Shown one piece after another: positions 28,094-39,295 of a stretch of 64,000 nucleotides of DNA. Both the position numbers and the translations under genes were made by a program. Numbering within the stretch: the stretch's first letter is position 1; the number at the start of each line of letters is the position of its first letter. Source of the stretch: Nocardioides acrostichi (lineage in GTDB: Bacteria > Actinomycetota > Actinomycetes > Propionibacteriales > Nocardioidaceae); the NCBI RefSeq assembly GCF_015319165.1, contig NZ_JADIVZ010000010.1:1-64000 (forward strand), written 5' to 3'. The notes under the pieces were generated by a model. That model saw only the letters and a list, made by a program, of their open reading frames with translations. It did not search any database and was not told the origin of the DNA.

Positions 28094-28701
28094 CGCGGCC
28101 CGGGCGCCTACTCGCCCTCCTCGCGGGTGCCGTCTTGATGGCCGGGTGCACGAGCACGCCCGAGTCGCCGATCGTCGGCGAGGCCAAGGTGAGCGTCGAC
28201 AGCCCCGACCTGCGCCAGGCCAAGAAGCAGGCGGGTGTCGAGGACTGTCCGGCGGTCACGGCGGGTGCCGTCGACGGTGGTCTGCCCGACGTCACGCTGC
28301 CTTGCCTGGGTGGCGGGCGAGACGTCGATATGGCCGGTCTGCGCGGCCCGATGATGATCAACTTCTGGGCCGCCACCTGCGGGCCGTGCCGCGAGGAGAT
28401 GCCCGCCCTGGAGGACTTCCACCAACGCTACGGCGACCAGGTGCCCATCATCGGCGTCGACTACCTCGACGTGCTGCCGGTCATGGCGATGGAGTTGGTC
28501 CGCAAGACCGGTGTCACCTATCCGCTCGTCGCCGACCCGGGCGGCGATCTGGGCGCCGACGGCACGCTGCGCCTGATGGGGCTGCCGCACTTCGTGCTCA
28601 TCGATGCCGACGGCAAGGTCGTCTACGAGACCGACGGCGGCTTCGACTCCGTCGACCAACTGGTGCAGCTCGTCGACGAGCATCTCGGGGTGGAGCTGTG
28701 A
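28090..28701 (+). CDS. TlpA/ResA-like thioredoxin lipoprotein
   Basis: A 203-residue exported protein. The N-terminus (MTRPGRLLALLAGAVLMAGC) is a lipoprotein signal with the lipobox L-M-A-G-C, so it is anchored outside the membrane. The thioredoxin fold carries INFWAATCGPCREEMPAL with the redox C-G-P-C pair, and LPHFVLIDADGKVVYE. It probably reduces or forms disulfides of exported or cytochrome c-type proteins. It overlaps nth and the next gene by four bases each. Confidence 0.93.
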   Translation: MTRPGRLLALLAGAVLMAGCTSTPESPIVGEAKVSVDSPDLRQAKKQAGVEDCPAVTAGAVDGGLPDVTLPCLGGGRDVDMAGLRGPMMINFWAATCGPCREEMPALEDFHQRYGDQVPIIGVDYLDVLPVMAMELVRKTGVTYPLVADPGGDLGADGTLRLMGLPHFVLIDADGKVVYETDGGFDSVDQLVQLVDEHLGVEL

Positions 28702-29423
28702 GAGCCTCGCTGCCCGAATGGCTGCACCCGGTGCGCGAGGCCGCCGCCACCATCGACGGCACCGACCTCACTCGGTTCCTGCCGCCCGACGATGGCACGG
28801 CTCGCCCCGGGGCCGTGCTCATGCTCTTCGGCGAGGGAGAGCAGGGCGGCGAGATTCTGCTCACCGAGCGCGCCCACGACATGCGCAGCCACCCGGGCCA
28901 GGTCTCCTTCCCCGGCGGCTCGCTCGACCCCGGAGAGACGGTCGAGCAGGCGGCGCTGCGCGAGGCCCGGGAGGAGGTCGACCTCGACGCCGACGAGGTC
29001 ACCTTGTTCGGCCGGCTGCCCGAGCTGTGGCTGCCGCCGTCGAACTTCGCGGTCACGCCGGTGTTGGGCTGGTGGGGCGTGCCCGGCGACGTGCGCATCG
29101 CGAGCCGGGCCGAGGTGCACGCGATCCACCGCGCGCCGATCGCCGAGCTGCTCGACCCCGAGCACCGCGTGATGGTGCGTCACCCGCGCGGCTACGAGAG
29201 CCCCGGGTTCCTCGTCGGCCCAGACAAGGACGTCATCGTGTGGGGCTTCACGGGAGGCATCATCAACCGGCTCTTCGACTACCTGGGCTGGACCCTCCCC
29301 TGGGACGACACCCGGGTGCGGGAGCTGCCGGAGTACATGCTGGCCGCCGACCACCGCTACGCCTCGCGACGCGAGGAGCTCGAGCGGGATCTCGATCTCA
29401 CCCACACCGACAACGACCTCTAG
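28698..29423 (+). CDS. CoA-type NUDIX hydrolase
   Basis: The 241-residue protein has the CoA pyrophosphatase signature LLTERAHDMRSHPGQVSFPGG directly before the NUDIX box (PGETVEQAALREAREEVDL). The family hydrolyses coenzyme A or its derivatives to 4'-phosphopantetheine and ADP. GTG at 28698 overlaps the lipoprotein stop. Equivalent to Rv3672c by position. Confidence 0.92.
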   Translation: MRASLPEWLHPVREAAATIDGTDLTRFLPPDDGTARPGAVLMLFGEGEQGGEILLTERAHDMRSHPGQVSFPGGSLDPGETVEQAALREAREEVDLDADEVTLFGRLPELWLPPSNFAVTPVLGWWGVPGDVRIASRAEVHAIHRAPIAELLDPEHRVMVRHPRGYESPGFLVGPDKDVIVWGFTGGIINRLFDYLGWTLPWDDTRVRELPEYMLAADHRYASRREELERDLDLTHTDNDL

Positions 29424-29435
29424 GAGAATGGCCGC

Positions 29436-30608
29436 GTGAACCTGCTGGACTGGCTTCTGGTGCTGCTGGTGGTGGCCTATGCCCTCTCCGGCTACTGGCA
29501 GGGCTTCATCACCGGTGCCGCCGCCACCGCCGGGTTGCTGCTCGGCGGCTTCTTCGGCATCTGGCTGGCGCCGCTGCTGCTGGGAGACGCCTCGCCCAGC
29601 CTCGTGGTCTCCCTCGGTGCGCTGTTCATCGTCATCGTCGCCGCGTCGCTGGGGCAGGCGCTGTTCCAGTACGCCGGGGCCAAGCTGCGCTCGAAGATCA
29701 CCTGGCAGCCGGTGCGCGCTGTCGACGCCATCGGCGGCGCCGCCCTGAGCGCGGCTGCCGTGCTGCTCGTCGCGTGGGCGCTGGGCGTCGCGGTCTCCGG
29801 CACCCGCATCGCAGGGCTCACCCCGCTGGTGCGCAGCTCTGCTGTGCTCGCCGAGGTCAACGGCGTGCTGCCGACCTCGGCCAACAAGCTGCTGACCACC
29901 TTCAACTCCGTCGTGGGCACCAGCTTCTTCCCCGACTATCTCGAGCCCTTCGCCACCGAGCGCATCGTCAACGTGCCGCCGGGCAACGCCAAGGTGCTCC
30001 AGCGGCCGGCCGTGCGCGCCGTCGAGTCCAGTGTGCTCAAGATCCGCGGCACCAACAGCTGCGGCAGTGGCGTCGAGGGCAGCGGCTTCGTCTTCGCCCC
30101 CGGGCGCGTCATGACCAACGCGCACGTCGTCGCCGGCGTCACCGCGCCCACGGTGCAGGAGGGCGAGGCCACGGTGCCCGCGCGCGTCGTCTATTACAAC
30201 CCCGACGTCGACATCGCCGTGCTCGCGCTCGACACCGGCTCCTCGCCGGCCCTGGAGTTCGCCACGGCAGGGGAGGGCGACAACGTGGTGATCGCCGGTT
30301 ACCCGCAAGACGGTCCCTACGACGTGCGAGCCGGGCGCATCCGCGCCCAGCAGCGGCTCCGCTCGCCGAACATCTACGGCAACGGCACCGTCATCCGCGA
30401 GGTCTTCTCGCTGCGGGGCCTGGTGCGCCCCGGCAATTCCGGCGGCCCGCTGGTAGACCCGAAGGGCGACGTCGTGGGCGTGGTGTTCGCGGCGTCCGTC
30501 ACCGATGGCGACACCGGCTACGCGCTGACCTCCGACCAGGTGCAGCAGGCCGCGTCGCAGGGAGAGCAGAACGACCAGCAGGTCTCCACCGGCGGCTGCG
30601 CCAGCTGA
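29436..30608 (+). CDS. marP: MarP-like CvpA/trypsin membrane serine protease
   Basis: The 390-residue protein has four N-terminal membrane helices of the CvpA type (to about 130), then a periplasmic trypsin-like protease with His230 (TNAHVV), Asp259 (DIAVL) and Ser335 (PGNSGGPL). The cysteine in NSCGSG near the active domain and one at the C-terminal end could form the redox disulfide known in MarP. In M. tuberculosis MarP keeps pH homeostasis and activates a peptidoglycan hydrolase in acid. The gene follows the NUDIX gene by 12 bp. Confidence 0.93.
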   Translation: MNLLDWLLVLLVVAYALSGYWQGFITGAAATAGLLLGGFFGIWLAPLLLGDASPSLVVSLGALFIVIVAASLGQALFQYAGAKLRSKITWQPVRAVDAIGGAALSAAAVLLVAWALGVAVSGTRIAGLTPLVRSSAVLAEVNGVLPTSANKLLTTFNSVVGTSFFPDYLEPFATERIVNVPPGNAKVLQRPAVRAVESSVLKIRGTNSCGSGVEGSGFVFAPGRVMTNAHVVAGVTAPTVQEGEATVPARVVYYNPDVDIAVLALDTGSSPALEFATAGEGDNVVIAGYPQDGPYDVRAGRIRAQQRLRSPNIYGNGTVIREVFSLRGLVRPGNSGGPLVDPKGDVVGVVFAASVTDGDTGYALTSDQVQQAASQGEQNDQQVSTGGCAS

Positions 30609-30630
30609 GGCGGACGGGTCGGGAAAGCGG

Positions 30631-31068
30631 CTACTTCGAGCCCTTGAACGCCTTCGGGATCTCCTTGCCCTGGCGGATCGTCGCCTCGGGCGGGCCCACC
30701 TTGGCCATGAACTTCTTGTAGCCGATCAGGCCGAGCAGACCGGCGGTCAGCAGGTAGAGCAGGGTGACGATGCCGAACGCGCCGTCGGGGCCGATGTGCG
30801 GGATCCGGTCGATGAGGAAGCCCAGGGCCACCGTGAGCGCGATGATGGCCAACAGGGCCAAGAAGCCGGCGACCGCGAAGAAGACGACGCCGAGGACGCC
30901 GAACTTCGCGGTGATCTTGAGTTCGCTCTTGGCGAGCTCGATCTCCTTGCGCACCAGGAGGGAGATGTCCTCCTGTGCCTGGAGCACGAGACGCCCGATG
31001 GTCGGGTCGTCGTCCTTGACCGGTTCCAGCGCCACGAGGTGCTCCTGTCGTTCTTTGCGGTCGTCCAC
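30631..31068 (-). CDS. phage-holin-family (Holin-X) membrane protein
   Basis: A 145-residue protein of the actinobacterial Holin-X group: an amphipathic N-terminus (GRLVLQAQEDISLLVRKEIE, then LAKSELK) and two membrane helices in GVLGVVFFAVAGFLALLAII and the VTLLYLLTAGLLGLIGY region. Despite the name there is no phage context; it is a core gene convergent with marP, as in M. tuberculosis. Its real role is unknown. Confidence 0.85.
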   Translation of the reverse strand: MDDRKERQEHLVALEPVKDDDPTIGRLVLQAQEDISLLVRKEIELAKSELKITAKFGVLGVVFFAVAGFLALLAIIALTVALGFLIDRIPHIGPDGAFGIVTLLYLLTAGLLGLIGYKKFMAKVGPPEATIRQGKEIPKAFKGSK

Positions 31069-31125
31069 GCGATCTGCCGAGACCGACCCTAGCGAACGCC
31101 GGGCGCCCTGGCCCTCCCCCGTCGG

Positions 31126-32529
31126 TCAGGAGGGCGGAGTGGAGAGGTCGTGGTCGCCTCGTTGGTAGACGTCGGGGATGCCGTCGTGGTCGTCGTCGCG
31201 CTGCTCCTCCTCCCACAGCCGGCGATAGACCCGGTTGCGGGTGCGGAGCACGACGGTGGCCAGCAGCGCGGCCGTCACGGAGCCGAGCAGGACGCCGACC
31301 TTGACGTGGTCGTCGCGCTCACTGCCCTGCCCGAAGGCGAGTTCGCCGATGAGCAGCGAGACCGTGAACCCGATGCCGGCGAGCATCGCCATGCCGACGA
31401 CGTCGATCCAGCTCAGCTCGTCGTCGAGGTCGGCGTGGGTGAACGTCGCCAGCAGCCAGGTCGAGCCGGAGATGCCGATGGTCTTGCCGAGCACCAGGCC
31501 GACCAGGATGCCCATCGCGACGGGGTCGTGCAGGGAGTCCCAGAGTCCGCTGAAGCCGCCGACGGTCACGCCCGCGGCGAAGAACGCGAAGACGGGTACG
31601 GCGAAGCCCGCGCTCACGGGCCGCACCAGGTGCTCGAGATGCTCGGCGAGGCCCGGGCCGGACGCGCCGTCGCGGCGCAGGACCGGCACGGTGAAGCCGA
31701 GCAGGACGCCGGCGACGGTGGCGTGCACGCCGGACTCGTGCACGAGCACCCACGCGACGACCGCCAGGGGAAGGAGCAGGTAGCCCTTCCAGATGCGCTT
31801 CTGGACGAGCAGAGCGAAGACGCCGATCGGTACCAGGCCGAGCAGCAGGAACAGCGGCTCGAGATCGCTGGTGTAGAAGATCGCGATGATCGTGATGGCC
31901 AGCAGGTCGTCGACGACGGCGAGGGTCAGCAAGAAGGTGCGCAGCCCCGAGGGCAGGTGGGTGCTGATGACGGCGAGAATCGCCACCGCGAACGCGATGT
32001 CGGTGGCGGTCGGGATCGCCCAGCCGCCGAGGGCGCCGTTGCCACCGAGGTTGAATAGCACGTAGATGAGCGCCGGGGCGACCATGCCGCCGACCGCCGC
32101 AGCCATCGGCAGGGCGGCCCGGCGCGGGTCGCGCAGGTCGCCGGCCACGAACTCGCGCTTGAGCTCGAGGCCCACCACGAAGAAGAAGATGGCCAGCAGC
32201 CCGTCGGCCGCCCAGGCGCCGATGGAGAGGTCGAGGTGCAACGAGAGCGATCCCAGGTGCACCGGGTGCGCGAGGGGCTTGAAGTCGCGGATCGCCTCAT
32301 ACGTGTGGGCCCACGGGGTGTTGGCCCATACGATCGCGACGACGGCGCCGAGGATGAGCAGCATGCCGCCGGTGGTCTCGGCGCGCAGCACCTCGGCCAG
32401 CCGGGAGCTCTCCAAGAAGCTGCCGCGGCTGAAGAGCCGGACGCTGGACCGCGAACCGGACGGCGTCGCCGCTCCTGCCGAAGGGTTCTGGTCGCTCGGC
32501 TGCTGGTCGGACGGCGGGGTGTCGGCCAC
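31126..32529 (-). CDS. nhaA: Na+/H+ antiporter NhaA
   Basis: The GTG at 32529 has CAGGAGAC upstream and gives 467 residues; longer starts add a non-conserved leader. About 11 membrane helices. Family marks are [15 protein letters not shown], the pair of transport aspartates in [36 protein letters not shown] and [19 protein letters not shown]. It exchanges sodium for protons. The C-terminus is charged ([20 protein letters not shown]), unusual for the short E. coli form and possibly a regulatory tail. Confidence 0.95.
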   Translation of the reverse strand: MADTPPSDQQPSDQNPSAGAATPSGSRSSVRLFSRGSFLESSRLAEVLRAETTGGMLLILGAVVAIVWANTPWAHTYEAIRDFKPLAHPVHLGSLSLHLDLSIGAWAADGLLAIFFFVVGLELKREFVAGDLRDPRRAALPMAAAVGGMVAPALIYVLFNLGGNGALGGWAIPTATDIAFAVAILAVISTHLPSGLRTFLLTLAVVDDLLAITIIAIFYTSDLEPLFLLLGLVPIGVFALLVQKRIWKGYLLLPLAVVAWVLVHESGVHATVAGVLLGFTVPVLRRDGASGPGLAEHLEHLVRPVSAGFAVPVFAFFAAGVTVGGFSGLWDSLHDPVAMGILVGLVLGKTIGISGSTWLLATFTHADLDDELSWIDVVGMAMLAGIGFTVSLLIGELAFGQGSERDDHVKVGVLLGSVTAALLATVVLRTRNRVYRRLWEEEQRDDDHDGIPDVYQRGDHDLSTPPS

Positions 32530-32687
32530 GAGGGTGTCTCCTGGGGTCGATGACGGTCGTTCCGCACCGAGAACCTGCACAGTGCGGGCCGACCAGACTT
32601 CCCGGCTCACCTGGACTGCAGTCTATCGGGCCGCCGGCTCACCCCACCCGACCCCGCCTCCCGCGTCGCGCCGCGGGGCGTCTCGGC

Positions 32688-34703
<2,016 letters not shown>

Positions 34704-34761
34704 GTCGCGCCTCTTCCTCGTCTCGTGTCGTTGGTGGTGCTGGGAACGTATGACGGATGTC

Positions 34762-34777
34762 GGTGGCCCGCCTCACA
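34762..34777 (-). promoter_or_regulatory. CRP-like site upstream of acs
   Basis: On the sense (minus) strand TGTGAGGCGGGCCACC reads GTGA-N6-CCAC, one base from the CRP palindrome, about 60 bp before the acs start. The same variant occurs twice before the symporter. Confidence 0.45.
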
Positions 34778-34877
34778 CAGTAGGCCGACAGGCCCAGGGT
34801 GGTCGGTCGAGGTTGGTGCCTGGTCCACCTCGGCCGAGCCACGCCCGGGCCTGTCGTCGAGCGGGTTGGAGGACGGC

Positions 34878-36557
34878 TCAGACCTCGCCGGCAGCGTGTT
34901 GTTGGACCAGCTTCGTGCGGCCGGGGTAGCGGATCTCCTCGACCAGGTGCTGCATCTGCTCGCTCGGCCTCGTGGTGAACTGCGAGACGGCGATCGTCAC
35001 GGCGAAGTTGATCAGCATGCCGATGGTGCCGAAACCGGTCTCGGGGATGTTCCAGATGCCGGCGCTGTTGCCGTAGATGTCGATGGTCCAGATCATGTAG
35101 ACCATCGTCACCGCGAGGCCGGTGATCATGCCGGCCGCGGCGCCTGCCGCCGTCGTCTTCTTCCAGAAGATGCCGAGCACCAGGATCGGGAAGAAGCTGG
35201 CGGCTGCCAGCCCGAAGGCCAGCGCGACGACCTGCGCCACGAAGCCGGGCGGGTTGATGCCGAGGTAGCCGGCCACGCAGATGGCCGCGGCCATAGCGAT
35301 CCGGCCGACCATCAGTTGCTGGCTCTCGGAGGCCTGCGGGTTGATCTTCTTGTAGTAGACGTCGTTGGCCACGGCCGAGGAGATCACCAGCAACAGACCG
35401 GAGGCCGTCGACAGCGCGGCGGCGAGGGCCCCGGCTGCGACCAGCCCGACGATCGGGGCGGGCAGGCCACCGATCTCCGGGCTGGCCAGCACGATGATGT
35501 CATTGTTGATCGCGACGTCGGAGTAGTTGAAGGTCTGGCCCGAGAGGTCGCTCAGCGGTGCGCCGCCGGCGGCGGTGATGAGGCCGACGTCCGACCACGT
35601 GGAGAACCAGCCCGGCACCGTGTCGAGCGTGGCGCCGCTGAGATCCTTGATGATCTGGAGCTTCGTGAACGCCGCCACCGACGGCGCGGTGGTGTAGAGG
35701 ATCGCGATGAACACGATCGCCCACAGCGCCGAGTAGCGGGCCGCGCGCACCGACTTGGCGGTGTAGAAGCGCACGATCACGTGCGGCAGTCCGGCGGTAC
35801 CGAACATCAAGGCCGCGGTGATGAGCACCATGTTCGGCATCGAGATCTGCGTGAACGCTCCGCTGTACTCGGCCAGGCCGAGGTCGGCCTGCAGTCCGTT
35901 GAGCTCGTCGAGGATCGTGCCGAAGCCGATCTGCGGCAGCGGCACGCCGGTGACCTTGGTCGACACGGCGATGGCCGGGATGAGGTAGGCGACGATGAGC
36001 ACGGAGTACTGCGCGACCTGGGTCCAGGTGATGCCCTTCATGCCACCGAGCACGGCGTAGAAGAACACGATGGCCATGCCGATGAGCACACCGGTGGTGG
36101 TGCTCACGCCGAGGAACCGGGTGAAGACCAGGCCGACGCCGCCCATCTGGCCGGCCACGTAGACGAACGAGACGACGATCGCGGCGATGACCGCCACCAG
36201 TCGGGCGGTCTCGGAGTACCGGTCGCCCACGAAGTCCGGCAGCGTGTACTTGCCGAACTTGCGCAGGTAGGGCGCGAGCAGCAGGGCCAACAGCACGTAG
36301 CCGCCGGTCCAGCCCATGAGGAACACGCCGCCGGCGTAGCCGTTGTAGGAGAGGCCGACGATGCCGGCCAGGCTGATGAACGATGCGGCGCTCATCCAGT
36401 CCGCGGCGATGGCGGCGCCGTTGGCCGGAGCCGGGATGCCGCCGCCGGCGACGTAGAAGCCGGCCGTGTCGGTGACCCGGCTCGCGTAGGCGATGTAGAT
36501 GTAGATGCCGAAGGTGACGACGGCGAAGACCAGCGTCCAGAGCTGGATGTCGCTCAT
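34878..36557 (-). CDS. actP: acetate/monocarboxylate:cation symporter (SSS family)
   Basis: A 559-residue sodium/solute symporter with about 13 helices. Typical blocks are AGGGIPAPANGAAIAADWMS, ASFISLAGIVGLSYNGYAGG, GGMKGITWTQVAQYSVLI and GTAGLPHVIVRFYTAKSVR. ATG at 36557 overlaps the stop of the small-subunit gene. With acs downstream, acetate is the likely substrate; pyruvate or propionate cannot be excluded. Confidence 0.92.
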   Translation of the reverse strand: MSDIQLWTLVFAVVTFGIYIYIAYASRVTDTAGFYVAGGGIPAPANGAAIAADWMSAASFISLAGIVGLSYNGYAGGVFLMGWTGGYVLLALLLAPYLRKFGKYTLPDFVGDRYSETARLVAVIAAIVVSFVYVAGQMGGVGLVFTRFLGVSTTTGVLIGMAIVFFYAVLGGMKGITWTQVAQYSVLIVAYLIPAIAVSTKVTGVPLPQIGFGTILDELNGLQADLGLAEYSGAFTQISMPNMVLITAALMFGTAGLPHVIVRFYTAKSVRAARYSALWAIVFIAILYTTAPSVAAFTKLQIIKDLSGATLDTVPGWFSTWSDVGLITAAGGAPLSDLSGQTFNYSDVAINNDIIVLASPEIGGLPAPIVGLVAAGALAAALSTASGLLLVISSAVANDVYYKKINPQASESQQLMVGRIAMAAAICVAGYLGINPPGFVAQVVALAFGLAAASFFPILVLGIFWKKTTAAGAAAGMITGLAVTMVYMIWTIDIYGNSAGIWNIPETGFGTIGMLINFAVTIAVSQFTTRPSEQMQHLVEEIRYPGRTKLVQQHAAGEV

Positions 36558-36832
36558 GGGTGGTGCACCTCGCCCTCGGTCTCGGTGACGCCGTACTCCG
36601 CGTCGAGTCTGTCCATGCGCCACACGTAGATGGCGATCAGGGCGACGAAGGTGATGATCGAGCCCTGCTGGGAGAACCAGAATCCGAGCGGGAAGCCCGC
36701 GATCTCGATCCGGTTGAGCGGCTCGACGAACACGATCCCGGCGCCGAACGACACCAGGGCCCAGACGGCGAGCAGCACCGCCATCAGTCTCAGGTTGCGG
36801 CGCCAGTACTCCTGGCGCTGTGCGTCATCCAC
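36554..36832 (-). CDS. DUF4212 small subunit of the SSS symporter
   Basis: A 92-residue protein with two membrane helices (LMAVLLAVWALVSFGAGIVF and GSIITFVALIAIYVWRMDRL) and the DUF4212 marks QEYWRRNLRL and GFPLGFWFSQQG. The GTG at 36832 is supported by GAGGAGG eight bases upstream; a longer frame without a ribosome site was rejected. Family members are always paired with an SSS symporter, as here. Confidence 0.92.
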   Translation of the reverse strand: MDDAQRQEYWRRNLRLMAVLLAVWALVSFGAGIVFVEPLNRIEIAGFPLGFWFSQQGSIITFVALIAIYVWRMDRLDAEYGVTETEGEVHHP

Positions 36833-37149
36833 GTGTTCCTCCTCGGGTCGGGCGTGCCCGCGTCCCCCTGGTACGTGGTGCACGTCACTCGTGGGGGCAT
36901 GGAAGCGAGCACCGCCTCACTGCGGCAAGGCCGACATGTGGTGTCGGTCACACGCTGCGCCGAGCGGTGCAGGCTGGACGACGAACGGCGGCGCCGACCG
37001 GGTTCTCGCCGTCCGATCGGGGTGATCGGGGGTGTCATCGACCGCTCGTCGCGTGGTCTGGCCCGTTCGTCGTGTCGCGGGGCTCGGTCGGTCGACTCGC
37101 CTCCCGTCGTCGTTGACGTGACCCGGGTCACAGCACCTACCTTCGCGCC
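36833..37149. promoter_or_regulatory. 317-bp divergent regulatory region with three CRP-like sites
   Basis: No gene is visible. On the minus strand two GTGA-N6-CCAC sites face the symporter: TGTGACCGACACCACA (36952-36937) and AGTGACGTGCACCACG (36889-36874). A perfect GTGA-N6-TCAC site, CGTGACCCGGGTCACA, is at 37117-37132, with -10 TACCTT at 37138-37143, six bases before the plus-strand gene at 37150. The 36960-37110 stretch is featureless. Confidence 0.55.
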
Positions 37150-37551
37150 ATGGCCACCACCGCACCTGCCCCGACCGCCCGCCCGAGCGCGCGCCGCGCC
37201 GCGCACCCTGGACGTCGTTGGCTGCTCGTGGGCAGCCTGATGGTGCTGATCGGGTCGTTCCTGCCCTGGATCGACACGGCCGTCGGCAGCGTGAGCGGGA
37301 TGGCCGGTGCCGGCCTGTGGACCTTCTACGCCTGCATGCTCGGGTTCGCCGGCGTCCTGGTGCCCTCGCAGCGCCTCGCCGCCGTCCAGGCCGCACTGCT
37401 CGCCGTCGTCGCCGTGGGCCTCACCGGGTGGCAGGTCGGGCACGTGCTGAACCTGGTGGGCACGGCCGGCTGGATGCCGGGATCGGGCCTGGTCGTCGTG
37501 TTCCTGGGCGGGGTCGTGTCGGCGATCTGTGCGGTGCGCTTGGCCCGCTGA
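37150..37551 (+). CDS. small four-helix membrane protein
   Basis: A 133-residue protein with a basic, Pro/Ala-rich start followed by four predicted helices (LLVGSLMVLIGSFLPWID, a second at GLWTFYACMLGFAGVLV, a third at AVQAALLAVVAVGLTGW and a fourth at SGLVVVFLGGVVSAICAV). The LPWIDTAVGSVSGMAG loop resembles small uncharacterised membrane proteins. No family assigned. A leaderless promoter with a perfect CRP-like palindrome over the -35 position controls it. Confidence 0.85.
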   Translation: MATTAPAPTARPSARRAAHPGRRWLLVGSLMVLIGSFLPWIDTAVGSVSGMAGAGLWTFYACMLGFAGVLVPSQRLAAVQAALLAVVAVGLTGWQVGHVLNLVGTAGWMPGSGLVVVFLGGVVSAICAVRLAR

Positions 37552-37587
37552 GTCGCGCTGCAGGCGAGCCTTCACGGGTTCTTCACC

Positions 37588-37617
37588 GTGAGGTCGTGAG
37601 GACTGTGAGGTCGTGAG
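37588..37617 (+). repeat. paired 13-bp repeat upstream of narK
   Basis: GTGAGGTCGTGAG at 37588-37600 and 37605-37617, four bases apart. The identical pair with the identical spacing occurs at 42842-42871 before nirB. Confidence 0.9.
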
Positions 37618-37728
37618 TCGAAGTTGACCAGGGTGAGACGACTGGGCGTCTGAACGCGAAACCTGGCTAGCCCACTGTGGATGACATGCCGGCACCGGGC
37701 CGCGCATCGTCTCGCCACAGGAGTTCAC

Positions 37729-39243
37729 ATGACCACCCTGCAGAACCCGCAGACCGGTGCCGCTGCCGGCGCAGCCAGCGCCGGATCGCCGGATCGCCGT
37801 ACCGGCCGTTGGATCGACGACTGGCACCCCGAGGATCCGACCTTCTGGGAGAACGGCGGCGCCTCGATCGCCCGGCGCAACCTCGCCTGGTCGATCTTCG
37901 CCGAGCATCTCGGATTCTCGGTGTGGCTGATCTGGTCGGTCTCGGCCGCCATGCTCGGCGCCGCCTTCGGCTACAGCCCCCAGCAGCTGTTCTTCCTCGT
38001 CGCCGCGCCCAACCTGGTCGGCTCGCTGGTGCGGGTGCCCTACACCTTCGCGGTGCCGAGATTCGGTGGCCGCAACTGGACCGTGGCCAGCGCCGCGTTC
38101 CTGCTCGTGCCGACGCTGCTCTACGTGGTGGCCGTGCAGCACACGGGAACCCCGTACTGGGCGATGGTGCTGATCGCCGCGACCGCGGGTCTCGGCGGCG
38201 GCAACTTCGCGTCGTCCATGGCCAACATCAACGCCTTCTACCCCGCTGACAAGAAGGGTGCCGCGCTGGGCCTCAACGCCGCGGGCGGCAACGTGGGCGT
38301 CTCGGTCATCCAGTTCGCGCTGCCCGTCATCGTCGGCGGGGCCGGTGTGTTCGGGCTGGTGAAGGCCTCCACCGGGGGCATCCACCTCGAGCGGGCGGGG
38401 TGGGTCTACGTCGCCCTGGCCCTGATCGCCACGGCCGGCGCCTACTTCTTCATGAACAACCTCGGCACCGCCACCGGCTCCTCCAAGGAGACCGCGTCGG
38501 TACTCAAGCGCCGTCAGACCTATGTGATGAGCTTCCTCTACATCGGCACCTTCGGCTCCTTCATCGGCTACTCGGCCGCCATGCCGCTGCTCATCAAGGT
38601 CAACTTCTCGCTCATCGACCCCGAGACCCTCAAGGTCGTCGGCGGCATCAACTTCGCCTACTACGCCTTCCTGGGCGCCCTCGTCGGCTCCTTCACCCGC
38701 CCCTTCGGCGGCTGGTTGGCCGACCGTCTGGGTGGTGCCAAGGTCACCCTGTCCGCCTTCGTCGCCATGATCGGCTTCACCGCCGTGGTGCTGTGGACGC
38801 TCACCGAGCTCACCCCGATCGCCACCGCCACCGACAAGGCCGCCGCGGCCGACGCCAACGCCCAGTGGTTCCCGCTGTTCCTCGGCTTCTTCCTGCTGGT
38901 CTTCGCCGCCACCGGCGTCGGCAACGGTTCGGCCTACCGGATGATCCCGACGATCTGGCGCCACGAGCACACCCAGGGCACCGCCGAGGGCTCGCAGGAG
39001 CGCAAGAGCGCCATCCTCAAGGCCACCAAGGAGGCCTCGGCCGCCGTCGGCATCATCGGCGCCGCCGGTGCCATCGGGGGGTTCTTCATCCCGATGATGT
39101 TCGGCGCCCCGTGGATCGACAACCCGCTGGCCGCGGTCAAGAACGCCTTCGGCCTCTTCATCGCCTACTACGCGGTGTGCGCGGTCGTCACCTGGGCGTT
39201 CTACCTGCGCCGCGGCAGCAAGCTCGCCGCTGCCCGGGCGTGA
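37729..39243 (+). CDS. narK: nitrate/nitrite MFS transporter
   Basis: ACAGGAG precedes the ATG at 37729 and gives 504 residues with 12 predicted helices. The nitrate signature GNFASSMANINAFYPADKKG and a second NVGVSVIQFALPVIVG region identify the NarK/NasA family. The first ~40 residues (DWHPEDPTFWENGG) are a cytoplasmic extension common to actinobacterial NarK. It heads the nitrate assimilation cluster, 52 bp before the reductase. Confidence 0.95.
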   Translation: MTTLQNPQTGAAAGAASAGSPDRRTGRWIDDWHPEDPTFWENGGASIARRNLAWSIFAEHLGFSVWLIWSVSAAMLGAAFGYSPQQLFFLVAAPNLVGSLVRVPYTFAVPRFGGRNWTVASAAFLLVPTLLYVVAVQHTGTPYWAMVLIAATAGLGGGNFASSMANINAFYPADKKGAALGLNAAGGNVGVSVIQFALPVIVGGAGVFGLVKASTGGIHLERAGWVYVALALIATAGAYFFMNNLGTATGSSKETASVLKRRQTYVMSFLYIGTFGSFIGYSAAMPLLIKVNFSLIDPETLKVVGGINFAYYAFLGALVGSFTRPFGGWLADRLGGAKVTLSAFVAMIGFTAVVLWTLTELTPIATATDKAAAADANAQWFPLFLGFFLLVFAATGVGNGSAYRMIPTIWRHEHTQGTAEGSQERKSAILKATKEASAAVGIIGAAGAIGGFFIPMMFGAPWIDNPLAAVKNAFGLFIAYYAVCAVVTWAFYLRRGSKLAAARA

Positions 39244-39295
39244 TCCCGGATTCGACCCCTCCTCGCACAGCGCGCCCTGGCCCCCGGGAGACCCC

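Noticed and set aside
30631..31068. Holin-like gene as sign of a prophage
   Set aside because: No phage genes surround it and the order marP-holin-acs is conserved core in related genomes.
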